A stretch of 64,000 nucleotides of DNA, taken from NCBI RefSeq assembly GCF_025717065.2, contig NZ_JAOVZO020000017.1, forward strand, positions 530,250 to 594,249, written 5' to 3'. The translations under genes and the position numbers were made by a program. This document shows positions 42,917 through 51,730 of the stretch, in pieces. Below the pieces are notes generated by a model. That model saw nothing but the letters and a program-made list of their open reading frames with translations. It ran no database searches and was not told the DNA's origin. Source of the DNA: Tahibacter soli (GTDB lineage Bacteria > Pseudomonadota > Gammaproteobacteria > Xanthomonadales > Rhodanobacteraceae). How positions within the stretch are numbered: position 1 is the stretch's first letter; each line of letters starts with the position of its first letter.

Positions 42917-45168
42917 GCAGCATCAAGGCGGCGGCGGACGACATTTACGGTCATGAGCGCGTGGTCGTACCGGCCAAGGTCCGCGCGTACGTGGCAACAC
43001 TGCGGCGCAAGATCGAAGCGGTCGAGAAAAGCGCGGAGGTCGCGGCGCAGGTGCCTCAGTTGCCGGTCTTCAAGAAACTGCTGCGCGGTGCCGATCGCAT
43101 CGTCGAGTCGAGGTCGGCCGAGACGTTGCCATGTCCTCTCGCGTCCGACCGAGAATCCGCGAATGACGCCAAGGACCTGCGGGACGTCGCGCAGAAGATA
43201 TGCGTGTATTTCATGGCCGAGCGCGGCCGCGACTCAACCGAAGGGCGGCAGTTGCCGAACATCGAGAAGACCGAGGTGCGTGCCGTCAGCGTCTCGACGA
43301 CGGTCCAGTCGAACCGCGAGATCAATCTTGCCGGCGGTGCGGAGGATTCGCGCTTTCGCTTCGTCAGTGTCGCCGTAGGCGATGAGTACAAGCTCGGCGA
43401 AATACTCAAGAACGTCGACGTCGACAGGATTGCCATACTGTACGAATCCACTTCGTTCGGGCGTGGTGCAGCACAGACGCTGCAGGATCTCGTCAAAAAA
43501 AGAGATGACGGCCTGCAACTGACGCACGCGGCGTTTCCTCCGAATATCGCGAGCCTGCGCAAGCGCATGCGCGACGCCGACGAGGCGAACCGCAAGAAAT
43601 TCGGCATCGTCAGCCTTGCCGCCGACAACGTTCATCTGCCGATCGAGGAAACCGCCGAGAACGGCAATGAATACCCCGATGGCGGCCGCTCGGCGCTCAC
43701 GCTCGCTTCCGCGGATCTGCATCTACGGCAACTGATCGATGACTTGAGCCGCCGCAAGCGGCCGGGACTTGTCATCGTTGCGGCGACCGACGTGCGCGAC
43801 AGGTTGTATCTGTTCGATCGCATCGGCCGCGAGCTGCCGGAGGCGCGCCTGGTCGATCTCGAAGCGGATCTGCTGCTTGCGCATCCCGACTATGTGCATG
43901 CGACGCGTGGCGCGTTGATGCTCTCGTCGACGACGCTCGTCGGCGACGACCTCATTGCGCCGAAGGACGCGTCGAAAGACGACGTGAAGGATTCGCCGTT
44001 GTGTCCGCAGGCGGCGAAAGGCGGCGGTGCGATGCTGAGTTTCGACAGCGACCGGCAGGCGCTGATGTACTGGCTGATGCGCTGTCTCGACGCGACGATC
44101 GTGCGCAGCGACACCGTCGTTCCCTATCGTATCGGTCGGGCCGGCCCAATCCGCGAGAACGCGGGTTCAGTACTGTCAATGCGCGGCGGATATGCGGCCG
44201 GACCGGCGAAGGCCTACGGTTTCGTATTGCTTGCAGCGATGCTGGCGCTGCTGTTGCGCATCGCGCAGCGGACGACGTACGTCATCGAGCCACCCGACTC
44301 GGCGTTGCCGCTGGGCGCCCCCTGGTGGGGCGCAGGTCTAGTGAACTACAAGGTCATCGGTTTCTGGTGCGCGTCCTGTGCCGGTGCTCTGCTGTTGTTC
44401 TTTCCGCTGGGCGTGCAGAATCCCTTGGTTCCCGTTTCGTTTGTTCGCGCGCTCTCGTCCTCGACCGCCGAGCCGCTGCTGCGCTTCATGCAATGGTCGT
44501 TCGCCGCATTGGCTTGCGGCTCGCTGATCTTCGCGTTCGCAATCAGTCGTCGGCTGCGATGCTGGGTGCGTTATGCCGAGCATCTTGTACGTGCAGCCGG
44601 CGGCGACGAACTGCACGATTGGTCCACGATTGCCGGTTCGAAACCGCGTTTCGTGTCGACGCCGATACAGGCGGGCCTCTCGACACTGTTGCTCGATGCA
44701 CCGAACTTCACGCCGCCGGACAATGCGACGTGGCGCGGCCGGCTCGTCGCCTTCGAGGCCGGCTTTGGTGACGATCTTGCGGCACGCATGGCTTTGCGCG
44801 AGCTTTTCTGGCCGAGCCTGCGCACGCTGGCGCTGGCGGGACTCGCGATCCTGGTGTCTTGCGTCGGCATTCTCATGCTGTCGCTGCTCTATCCTGTGCC
44901 CTACCGCGGGGTACCGATGACGCTGGGGCTCGTCGTCGCCGTGCTCGCGACGATCCACTACGTCGGCAACACGATCGCATTCGAGCGCAGCAGCCTGCTC
45001 AGCCGCCTGTTCTGCGGCACCGACAAAGGCTTGCAGCTGTCGACGCAGTTCATGGCGGTCGTACTGAGCCCGGTCGTGCTGCTGATTCTTTCGATCATCG
45101 CCGCCGATCAGCCGGGCGTGCTCGAGTGGAGCGGCGGACTGGCGAAGATACTGACCGGCGGCCGCTAG
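42868..45168 (+). CDS. Membrane half of the frame-split gene (-1 frame), six predicted TM segments
   Basis: This 766-codon frame has no plausible own start near its beginning; the first in-frame GTG is 42961, without a ribosome site, and would cut the first strand-helix unit. Residues 1-430 look like a periplasmic-binding-protein-type alpha/beta domain (TVFVVGPTFSSSLSSIKAAADD, RIAILYESTSFGRGAAQTLQDLV, RPGLVIVAATDVRDRLYLFDRIG). They are followed by about six membrane helices, for example YGFVLLAAMLALLLRIA, VIGFWCASCAGALLLFFPLGV, LALAGLAILVSCVGILMLSLLYPV and FMAVVLSPVVLLILSIIAA. Joined to the upstream part by a -1 shift it gives a ~1304-residue envelope protein: signal peptide, Cys-rich region, coiled coil, two alpha/beta domains, membrane anchor. 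Function unknown. Confidence 0.75.
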   Translation, partial: RDHTVFVVGPTFSSSLSSIKAAADDIYGHERVVVPAKVRAYVATLRRKIEAVEKSAEVAAQVPQLPVFKKLLRGADRIVESRSAETLPCPLASDRESANDAKDLRDVAQKICVYFMAERGRDSTEGRQLPNIEKTEVRAVSVSTTVQSNREINLAGGAEDSRFRFVSVAVGDEYKLGEILKNVDVDRIAILYESTSFGRGAAQTLQDLVKKRDDGLQLTHAAFPPNIASLRKRMRDADEANRKKFGIVSLAADNVHLPIEETAENGNEYPDGGRSALTLASADLHLRQLIDDLSRRKRPGLVIVAATDVRDRLYLFDRIGRELPEARLVDLEADLLLAHPDYVHATRGALMLSSTTLVGDDLIAPKDASKDDVKDSPLCPQAAKGGGAMLSFDSDRQALMYWLMRCLDATIVRSDTVVPYRIGRAGPIRENAGSVLSMRGGYAAGPAKAYGFVLLAAMLALLLRIAQRTTYVIEPPDSALPLGAPWWGAGLVNYKVIGFWCASCAGALLLFFPLGVQNPLVPVSFVRALSSSTAEPLLRFMQWSFAALACGSLIFAFAISRRLRCWVRYAEHLVRAAGGDELHDWSTIAGSKPRFVSTPIQAGLSTLLLDAPNFTPPDNATWRGRLVAFEAGFGDDLAARMALRELFWPSLRTLALAGLAILVSCVGILMLSLLYPVPYRGVPMTLGLVVAVLATIHYVGNTIAFERSSLLSRLFCGTDKGLQLSTQFMAVVLSPVVLLILSIIAADQPGVLEWSGGLAKILTGGR

Positions 45169-45202
45169 CGCCGGGACCATCGCACAGAGGGAGGATGCAA
45201 AC

Positions 45203-45928
45203 GTGAAGTATTACGGAATCTTCGATGCGCCGACGCCGGTGCAGGGGCAGCAGCAGTCGGGCGATACGCCGGACGAGAAACGCCAGCGCGAAGTGCTGCG
45301 CCTCGCGATCGAGATGAACGACTCTTCGCAAGTCTTCGAACTCGTTCGTTTGCGCGACCTCGACGAGAGCACGAACCTCGACGAGTTTACGGTTGCCAAT
45401 CGCCTGCGTGCCGAACTCGGTGCGCAGAAAATCACGCTGCTGGCTGTCGGACGCGGTGCGGAATTCGCGGTGCGGGTGCTCGCCGAGCTCGCAAAGCTCG
45501 ACGCCGATGCCATCGCCGCCGGCCGTTACCGGCGTGGCGTCGCGAACCTGATCCTGATCGTACCGAAGCTCGATCCCGATGCGTTCGCGGCGGAAGGATC
45601 GAGTCTGCGAATGTCGGCGCTGGCGAGCGCCGTTTGCGATCACATCGTCGTCTTTCACGGCACGGGTTGTCTGCCGACGCCGGTCTGCCGCGAGACCGGC
45701 ATGGCCGGCTCGCTCGGGCACGTCGGGCCGGCTCGCGCTTGCCTCGGCAACGTGCTGTGCGTCGACATATCGCATCTGACACTCGCCCATCTGCCTTGCG
45801 TGAAGGCGGCGATGGAGTCGCTCGAAGTGCTCGGTCTCGTCGGCCGCGCGGTTGCCGGCACCGGCAGCACGGCGCTCGCCGAATTCGCCAAGCGCATGCA
45901 CTGCTGCCCGTCGAAGCCCGCCGCATGA
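45203..45928 (+). CDS. Unrecognised cytoplasmic protein following the frame-split membrane gene
   Basis: Start GTG 45203 follows GAGGGAGGA (45187-45195); the ATG at 45194 is out of frame and stops at once. The 241-residue protein has no signal or membrane segment. It alternates strands and helices (ITLLAVGRGAEFAVRVLAELA, VANLILIVPKLDPDAF, DHIVVFHGTGCLPT, NVLCVDISHLTLAHLPCVKAAMESL), suggesting an alpha/beta fold, and is rich in cysteine near the C-terminus (CLPTPVC, MHCC). It lies 34 bp downstream of the membrane gene and is probably in the same operon. I do not recognise it. Confidence 0.72.
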   Translation: MKYYGIFDAPTPVQGQQQSGDTPDEKRQREVLRLAIEMNDSSQVFELVRLRDLDESTNLDEFTVANRLRAELGAQKITLLAVGRGAEFAVRVLAELAKLDADAIAAGRYRRGVANLILIVPKLDPDAFAAEGSSLRMSALASAVCDHIVVFHGTGCLPTPVCRETGMAGSLGHVGPARACLGNVLCVDISHLTLAHLPCVKAAMESLEVLGLVGRAVAGTGSTALAEFAKRMHCCPSKPAA

Positions 45929-45933
45929 CCGAT

Positions 45934-45963
45934 GCTGCGGGAGCCGAAACCGGCTCCCGCAGC
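45934..45963. terminator. Perfect hairpin between convergent genes
   Basis: GCTGCGGGAGCCG (45934-45946) and CGGCTCCCGCAGC (45951-45963) form a 13 bp perfect stem with an AAAC loop, placed between the ends of the genes at 45203-45928 (+) and 45971-48010 (-). A bidirectional terminator is likely, although no T-run flanks it. Confidence 0.6.
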
Positions 45964-45970
45964 CTTGCGA

Positions 45971-48010
45971 TCAATTCGGCTTCGAGTAGCAGACGCTGAA
46001 CCCGCCGCTGCCCGAATACGAATACGGCCGCCAGCGGTACGTGCCCGCCGTGCCGTTGTAGCTGACGCTTTCGTTCGACGTCGAGGTGATGCCCTCGGCC
46101 ACCTTGCTCCACGTCGAACCGCTCTGCTTTTGCAGCTCGAGTTCGAAGTCGGCGTTGCCCGGGCCCGCGCTCGTGCCCGCGTGCGTGCCGCTGCCGGCCG
46201 ACGCGTACGACGGCAGCAGTACCTGAGCGCCGGTGCCGGTCAGCGCGCCCACTTCGAGCGTGCCGCTGCATCCGCCGCCATACGCGGCCGAGATGCTGAC
46301 GTTCGACGTCGCCGCGTCCGACACCGCGAGCACGTACCACGTACCGGCCGCCGGATTGGTAATTTTGCACGCTTCCACATTGGTGGTTCCGGTCGACTGG
46401 CACGTCGCATTGCTCGTCGTCGGAGCCGACCCCTGTTTGACATAGATGTCGATGTCGCCGGTACCGCCCCAGGTATTGAACGAGATCGCCTGACGACCCG
46501 CCGGCACGTCGATCTTGAACACGCGCTGCGCGCCGGCGGCGCCGGACACGCCGGTGACCGCCGTGTAGTTCGACAAGGTGGTCTCGGTGCCGCCGCCGCC
46601 GCAGCTCGACGACAGGCAGCTGCCGCCCTCGACGCGGTTGCGGATCACCTGCGCCGGCTGCGCGCCGAAGCCCTTGTTGAAGTTGATGCCGGTGCTGGTG
46701 AGATGGCAGTAGCTCATGATGGTGCCGCCGCCGGACGGGATGCCGGGCAGCGCGCAGCCGCCTTCGGTGCTGCCGGCGCAGCTGTCGATCGCGGTGTTGT
46801 TGCCGTTCCAGACGCAGGCATGCGTATGCCGCGAGCCGAGCAGGTGGCCCGCCTCGTGCGTGATCACCGACACCGTCCACGAGTACGTCGGCACGTTGCT
46901 GTACGAGGTGTTGATGCCGCTCGTGCACATGCTCGCCGAACGACTGGCGTTGCAGATGCCGGAGAAGCCGGCCGCGACGCCGCCGCCGAGCGAGCGGAAC
47001 GTGACGAGCTGCGCGATCGTGCCGGCGAAGCTCAACGCGCGGCTCGACTGGAAGCTCGACAGGTTCGCGGTCGAGCTCGAACCGTTGTACGGATCGGCCG
47101 ACGTCCAGATGTACAGTTGTTGCAGCTTCAGCGTGATGCCGTCGTTCGCGTAGATCGTCGCGGAGTTGTTGAAGATGCCGGTCAGGAAGTCGGTCGTGGC
47201 CTGCATGCTGCCGCGGTTCGTGTACACGTCGTACTCGGCTTCGAGCCACTGCGTCGCGCACTTGACGGTTTCGGCCGCGTCGGGCGCCGGCGCCGCGGCG
47301 TCGACCGCGCGGTCTTCCCAGTACTCGGCGAAGCTCGACGGCTGACCCTTCTCGTCCATCGCGCAGGTCGGCGCGCGCGACTGGTCGATCAGACTCGTCT
47401 CGGCGTAGACGACGTGGCGGTTGTCCTTGTTCGCGCCGTCGAGACGGCCGACCACCCAGTTGCCGTCGGTCGGCGTCGAGAACGTGCCCATGATCTCGCG
47501 ATCGAACACGCTGATCGCCGCGAACGAGCCGGCTTCGCCCTTGACCACGCCGCGATAGTGCAGGCCGCGATGCAGTTTCGACGTGTCTTCGCCGCCGCTG
47601 CCTTCGATCTTGAAGTCGGCCGCGAAGATGTCGTGCTGCACGAGTTCGAGTTCGACCTCGCCGCGCTCGCGCGTCGGCAGCACGAGCGTCATCGAACGCG
47701 GCTGGCGGCGGTTGAGATTCGCCAGCGCCTCGGGCGCAAGATCGAGCAGCGCGCCGCCGCTCAAGGCCTGTCCCGTTTCGGCGTTGCGGCTTGCCGCCTG
47801 CGTTTGCTCGCGGAATACCGAAACGCGGGCGAGCGCGTCGGCCTTGCCGCGCACGGCGTCGACCTGCCGCGCGAGCGGGCTTTGCCCCGCGTGGTCTTCC
47901 GGCGTCGCGGCGCCGAGATTCATCGCCGCGAACAGCAGCGCCGGCCCGAACAGCCGTGCGATGCGGCGCATGCCGGCCTGCGAGCGGCCGGCGGTGTATG
48001 ACTTCGACAT
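45971..48010 (-). CDS. Secreted M12-type zinc metalloprotease with C-terminal PPC-like domain
   Basis: ATG 48010 follows GGGAGGGG on the minus strand. The 679-residue protein has an export leader (MRRIARLFGPALLFAAMNLGAA after a short basic extension), a ~240-residue prodomain, and a metzincin catalytic domain with H385-E-A-G-H389-x5-H395 and a downstream IMSYCH Met-turn. Beyond it is a pre-peptidase C-terminal (PPC)-like domain (QRVFKIDVPAGRQAISFNTWGGTGDIDIYV) and a last ~90-residue beta domain ending FSVCYSKPN. It is an extracellular protease; the PPC domain is usually removed during maturation. Unlike the other secreted proteases here it lacks the GFE-type C-terminus. Confidence 0.93.
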   Translation of the reverse strand: MSKSYTAGRSQAGMRRIARLFGPALLFAAMNLGAATPEDHAGQSPLARQVDAVRGKADALARVSVFREQTQAASRNAETGQALSGGALLDLAPEALANLNRRQPRSMTLVLPTRERGEVELELVQHDIFAADFKIEGSGGEDTSKLHRGLHYRGVVKGEAGSFAAISVFDREIMGTFSTPTDGNWVVGRLDGANKDNRHVVYAETSLIDQSRAPTCAMDEKGQPSSFAEYWEDRAVDAAAPAPDAAETVKCATQWLEAEYDVYTNRGSMQATTDFLTGIFNNSATIYANDGITLKLQQLYIWTSADPYNGSSSTANLSSFQSSRALSFAGTIAQLVTFRSLGGGVAAGFSGICNASRSASMCTSGINTSYSNVPTYSWTVSVITHEAGHLLGSRHTHACVWNGNNTAIDSCAGSTEGGCALPGIPSGGGTIMSYCHLTSTGINFNKGFGAQPAQVIRNRVEGGSCLSSSCGGGGTETTLSNYTAVTGVSGAAGAQRVFKIDVPAGRQAISFNTWGGTGDIDIYVKQGSAPTTSNATCQSTGTTNVEACKITNPAAGTWYVLAVSDAATSNVSISAAYGGGCSGTLEVGALTGTGAQVLLPSYASAGSGTHAGTSAGPGNADFELELQKQSGSTWSKVAEGITSTSNESVSYNGTAGTYRWRPYSYSGSGGFSVCYSKPN

Positions 48011-48564
48011 GTTCCCCTCCCGTTAACGTTGCGTTGGCCTCGCGGCCGTTCGAACGTCCTTGTCAGGAGAAGCGGAGGGCGATGGTGTCGACGCGCGTCA
48101 GGGACGTGCGGCGACATCGCACAATGGTCGACGCAGGCTCGCGCCGCGGTCGCCCGCGTCGTTCGCGCTGCCTCGTCAAGCCGGACGCGACGGTGCCCCC
48201 CGGCGCCGTCGCGGCTTTCCGTATCCCCGGAACATCCGCTCCCGATCCCGGCGCGCACCTTTACGCCGTTTGCGAGAAAATTCCACACGCAAATGAGATA
48301 AATGAGGACATGTCACATAAGCAATAAGAATACGTCTTGCAACTTGTCGCTTATCCGCGCCGGCTGCGGCGAAAAAAGCCAAATGATGCGGCGCGGCACG
48401 ATTCAAACGCCGGTTCGATGGCACCGGTGGCATCGCCGACAATGCGAAAAACGGTACGGCGTCGCAGTTCCCGCATGTCGTGCAATCGGTGCTTGACCAT
48501 GCGAAACACGGACGGCGTACGCTCGCGCCGCTCGCCTTCCTGCCGACATTCGCGGAGTGCTCAT
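48011..48564. promoter_or_regulatory. Divergent intergenic region with an AT-rich core
   Basis: The 554 bp between the divergent M12 protease and G8-domain genes hold no convincing gene. Bases 48280-48355 are strikingly AT-rich for this genome. They include an inverted repeat ATAAGC (48317-48322) / GCTTAT (48349-48354) and a TTGCAA box (48337-48342) that could be a -35 element. Promoters for both flanking genes probably lie here. Confidence 0.4.
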
Positions 48565-51045
48565 ATGGGTCGATCGATCGTGATGTTGTTGCTCGCGAGC
48601 GCCGTGCTCGCCGCGTCGGCGCACGCCGCGCAGCGCACGAGCGTCGCAACCGGCCGCTGGAGCGCGCCGGCGACGTGGGCCGGCGGGCAGGTACCCGCCG
48701 ACGGCGACAGCGTCGTCGTCGCGGCCGGCACGGAGGTGACCTACGACGTCGCCGCGCGCACCGTCGCAGGCATGGTCGTCGAAGCCGGTGCCGCACTGCG
48801 CTTCGATCCGGATGCGTCGTCCGCGCTGTCGTCGAGCGCGAACGTCGTGATCGAAGGCCGCCTGACGATGCGGCCGGCCAACGCGTCGGTCGACCAGTTG
48901 CTGCAATTTACCGGTGTGAACGAAGCGGCGTTCGTCGGCGGCGGCATGGTGCCGCTCGCGACCGACGTCGGCCTGTGGGTGATGGTCGACGGTCAGCTCG
49001 ATCTCGTCGGCACGCCGCGTTCGGGCTGGCTGCGCCTGGCGGGCGGCATCGCCGCGGGCGCGACGGCTGCGACGCTCGACGCCGCGCCGACCGGCTGGCG
49101 CGCCGGCGACGAGATCGTCGTGGCGCCGACCGAACCGCCGACCGTCGACGAACCGGCGTTCGACGGTTTCGACGCCGCGACCCTGACCCAGGTTGCCGGT
49201 GCCGCGATCGCGTGGAACACGCCGGCGGCGCGCGCGCATCCGCGCGTCGAGAACCGCTGGAGCGCCGAGGTGATGAACCTGACGCGCAACGTGCGCATCG
49301 AGGGCCGGAGCACCGGCCGCGCGCACGTGTTCATCCATTCGCGCCGGCCGCAGACGGTCAACTACGTGCAGATCCGCTACATGGGGCCGCGCAAGCCTGC
49401 CGAGGTCGGCACCGACCCGGTGCTCGGCCGCTACGGCCTGCATTTTCACCACGGCTACGACGGCAGCCGCGGCTCGCAGGTGATCGGCACGGTGGTGCGC
49501 GACACCGGCGCGCACGCGTTCGTGCCGCACCTGAGTCACGGCATCGCGTTCCACGACACCGTCTCGTACACGACGTATGACGAAGCGTACTGGTGGGATC
49601 TGTCGCCCGACACGGTCACGTGGGGCGACGAGACGCACGACACGGTGTACGATCACGCGCTCGCCGCGCGCGTGCTCTACGATCCGCCGTTCCGCGGCTA
49701 CCGGCTCGGCGGATTCAGCCTGGGGCAGGGGCTGCGCAACGTCCTGCGCGACAGCGCCGCGGTCGGCGTGCGCGGCAACGGCGAAGCGTCGGGCTTCAAC
49801 TGGCCCGAATCGAGCGGCGCGAGCCAGGAGCACGGCGTGTGGGATTTCTCGCGCGGCAACGTCGCGCACAACAACGCCGTCAACGGCGTGTTCATCTGGC
49901 AGAACGACAACGAGCGCCATCTGCTGGCGAATTTCGACGCCTATCACAACGGCCGCTACGGCCTGCGTCATGGCGCGTACGTCAATATCTACCATTACAT
50001 CAATGGAACCCTGTACGGCAACGGCGACGGCGCGCTGTACCTGCAGGCCGTATCGGCAGGCCCGCTCGCGTCGCGCTTCGACCGCATGACGTTCGACGGC
50101 GGCGACATCGTCGACTACCTGATCGTATCCGACGACCACACGTCCGACGGCACCGTCGAGCCGACCGTGTTTCGCGACGTCGTGCTGCGCCGCGCGCGCG
50201 TGGCGGCGGTGCACATCGGCCTGTCCGACCGCGACAATCCCGACGCGCTCGACTTCGAGTATCCGACGTTCGCGACGCCGGCCGACGTCGTGTTCACGCC
50301 CGACGCGCCGGACGCGAACGTCGTGCGCATCCAGACCGGCGCGGCGAGCGCCGTGCGCGTCACCAAGGCCGGCCGCACGACGATCGCGCCGTTCGCGCGC
50401 GCCGACGCCGACCACAGCCTGCCGCAAAGCTCGCTGACCGCGCCGCTCGGCGGCTCGGTGCTGTCGGGCACCGCGACGCTCGAAGCGTATGCGTTCGACG
50501 ACACCGGCATCGCGCGAATCGACCTGTACGTCGACAACGTGCTGCGCGGCAGCGCGACCGCGCCGCCGTACCGCTACTCGCTCGTCACGGCGCCGCTCGG
50601 CGCCGGCTGGCGCACGTTCCAGCTCAAGGCGACCGATCTTGCCGGCAATGTGAACTATTCCAATATCGCCAGCTATCGCATCGACGACGGCGGCGCGCCG
50701 CAACCGCCGCAGCCCCCTGCGAACGACCGCGAGGCGCCGACGGTGAAGCTGTTCACGCCGGTCAAGAATCAGGTGGTCTCGAACACGACGGCCGTCACGG
50801 CCGACGCGCACGACGATTTCGGCGTGTCGAAAGTGGAGTTCTATGCGTCGAATCTCCTGATCGGCACCGACACGAGCCTGCCGTATGCGCTGTCGTGGGA
50901 TACGCGCGGTGTCGCCAACGGCGCGTACACGATCGCCGCCCGCGCGTACGACTACTCGGGCAACGTTGCGAGCGACGAGGTCATCAACGTCATCGTCGCG
51001 AATACGACGATCGACCGGATTTTCGCGAGCGGTTTCCAGCCCTGA
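48565..51045 (+). CDS. Secreted G8-domain protein with Ig-like C-terminal domains
   Basis: ATG 48565 follows CGGAG (48552-48556). The 826-residue product has a signal peptide (MGRSIVMLLLASAVLAASAHAA) and a G8 domain (residues 24-150: GRWSAPATWAGGQVPADGDSVVVAAGTEVTYD) as in human CEMIP and TMEM2. It continues with a right-handed beta-helix region (220-560, with HFHHGYDGSRGSQ and NNAVNGVFIWQNDN). Two Ig-like domains follow (about 610-720 and 730-815: SSLTAPLGGSVLSGTATLEAYAFDDTGIARIDLYVD and its repeat). It ends DRIFASGFQP, the shared C-terminal motif. G8 proteins bind or degrade polysaccharides, so a glycan target is plausible. Confidence 0.9.
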   Translation: MGRSIVMLLLASAVLAASAHAAQRTSVATGRWSAPATWAGGQVPADGDSVVVAAGTEVTYDVAARTVAGMVVEAGAALRFDPDASSALSSSANVVIEGRLTMRPANASVDQLLQFTGVNEAAFVGGGMVPLATDVGLWVMVDGQLDLVGTPRSGWLRLAGGIAAGATAATLDAAPTGWRAGDEIVVAPTEPPTVDEPAFDGFDAATLTQVAGAAIAWNTPAARAHPRVENRWSAEVMNLTRNVRIEGRSTGRAHVFIHSRRPQTVNYVQIRYMGPRKPAEVGTDPVLGRYGLHFHHGYDGSRGSQVIGTVVRDTGAHAFVPHLSHGIAFHDTVSYTTYDEAYWWDLSPDTVTWGDETHDTVYDHALAARVLYDPPFRGYRLGGFSLGQGLRNVLRDSAAVGVRGNGEASGFNWPESSGASQEHGVWDFSRGNVAHNNAVNGVFIWQNDNERHLLANFDAYHNGRYGLRHGAYVNIYHYINGTLYGNGDGALYLQAVSAGPLASRFDRMTFDGGDIVDYLIVSDDHTSDGTVEPTVFRDVVLRRARVAAVHIGLSDRDNPDALDFEYPTFATPADVVFTPDAPDANVVRIQTGAASAVRVTKAGRTTIAPFARADADHSLPQSSLTAPLGGSVLSGTATLEAYAFDDTGIARIDLYVDNVLRGSATAPPYRYSLVTAPLGAGWRTFQLKATDLAGNVNYSNIASYRIDDGGAPQPPQPPANDREAPTVKLFTPVKNQVVSNTTAVTADAHDDFGVSKVEFYASNLLIGTDTSLPYALSWDTRGVANGAYTIAARAYDYSGNVASDEVINVIVANTTIDRIFASGFQP

Positions 51046-51105
51046 TCGCGACATCGGCCGCCTTGGGGCGGCCGACGCGGATCGCGGCGCGCCGGCATCA
51101 CGCCG

Positions 51106-51519
51106 TCAGCGCGTAAAGAAGCACTCCATCGCGCGGCGATAGTCGGTGGCTTCGGTGCGGGTGTCCTGGTTCGTCGCCAGACAGCCGGCGAGGCGCGCGC
51201 TGTTGGGCGACACCGCGCCGAATTCGCGGGCCATGCGGTTGATGACGTCGTAGGCCAGCATCTGCGCCTCGACGCAGTCGTAGAACGACGCCTTGGTGTC
51301 GAGCCGGAAGCAGTACATGCCGAGCCGGTTGCGCTCTTCGCGGCGCTTGCGCATGACGGCTTCGCGTTCGCGCTGCTCGCGCATGTACGCGGTTTCCGCG
51401 AGCGGCACGGCGACGCGGCAGGCAGCCGCGGTCCAGTTGCCGGCGGCGTCGCGGCATTTGTAGGTGACGGTGCCGCTCGACGCGGACATCGCCATGGCGA
51501 GCGCGATCAGGATTTGCAT
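51106..51519 (-). CDS. Small exported DUF4124-like protein
   Basis: ATG 51519 follows GGGGGAAGGG on the minus strand and opens a short signal peptide (MQILIALAMAMSASSG). Directly after it, TVTYKCRDAAGNWTAAACR is the DUF4124-like beta hairpin (YKCxDxxGxW) found in many xanthomonad periplasmic proteins. The rest of the 137 residues are helical with a charged RKRREERNR stretch and four more cysteines, probably forming disulfides. Function unknown. The 211 bp upstream, to the end of the MoxR operon, show nothing further. Confidence 0.8.
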   Translation of the reverse strand: MQILIALAMAMSASSGTVTYKCRDAAGNWTAAACRVAVPLAETAYMREQREREAVMRKRREERNRLGMYCFRLDTKASFYDCVEAQMLAYDVINRMAREFGAVSPNSARLAGCLATNQDTRTEATDYRRAMECFFTR

Positions 51520-51730
51520 AGGCCCTTCCCCCTGGACGGGCACACTGGGTTGATGGGGGGATTCCTGTCCCTTTTACGCTCGGACGTTCCGGCCGACTGC
51601 GCCGTCGCACGCGTCGTCGGCCGGCACCAAAGTAGCGCGTTTGCGTTTACGGTCAAGAGGCAGCGAATGCGCTTTGTGCGCGGGTGCTCGGTTTGCGCAC
51701 GGAATGCGACGGACGCACCGCGACGCGCGT

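Noticed and set aside
42917..42961. Independent start for the downstream membrane gene at GTG 42961
   Set aside because: No ribosome site, and it would remove the first strand-helix unit (HTVFVVGPTFSSSLSS) that looks like part of the domain. It is kept only as an alternative to the frameshift.
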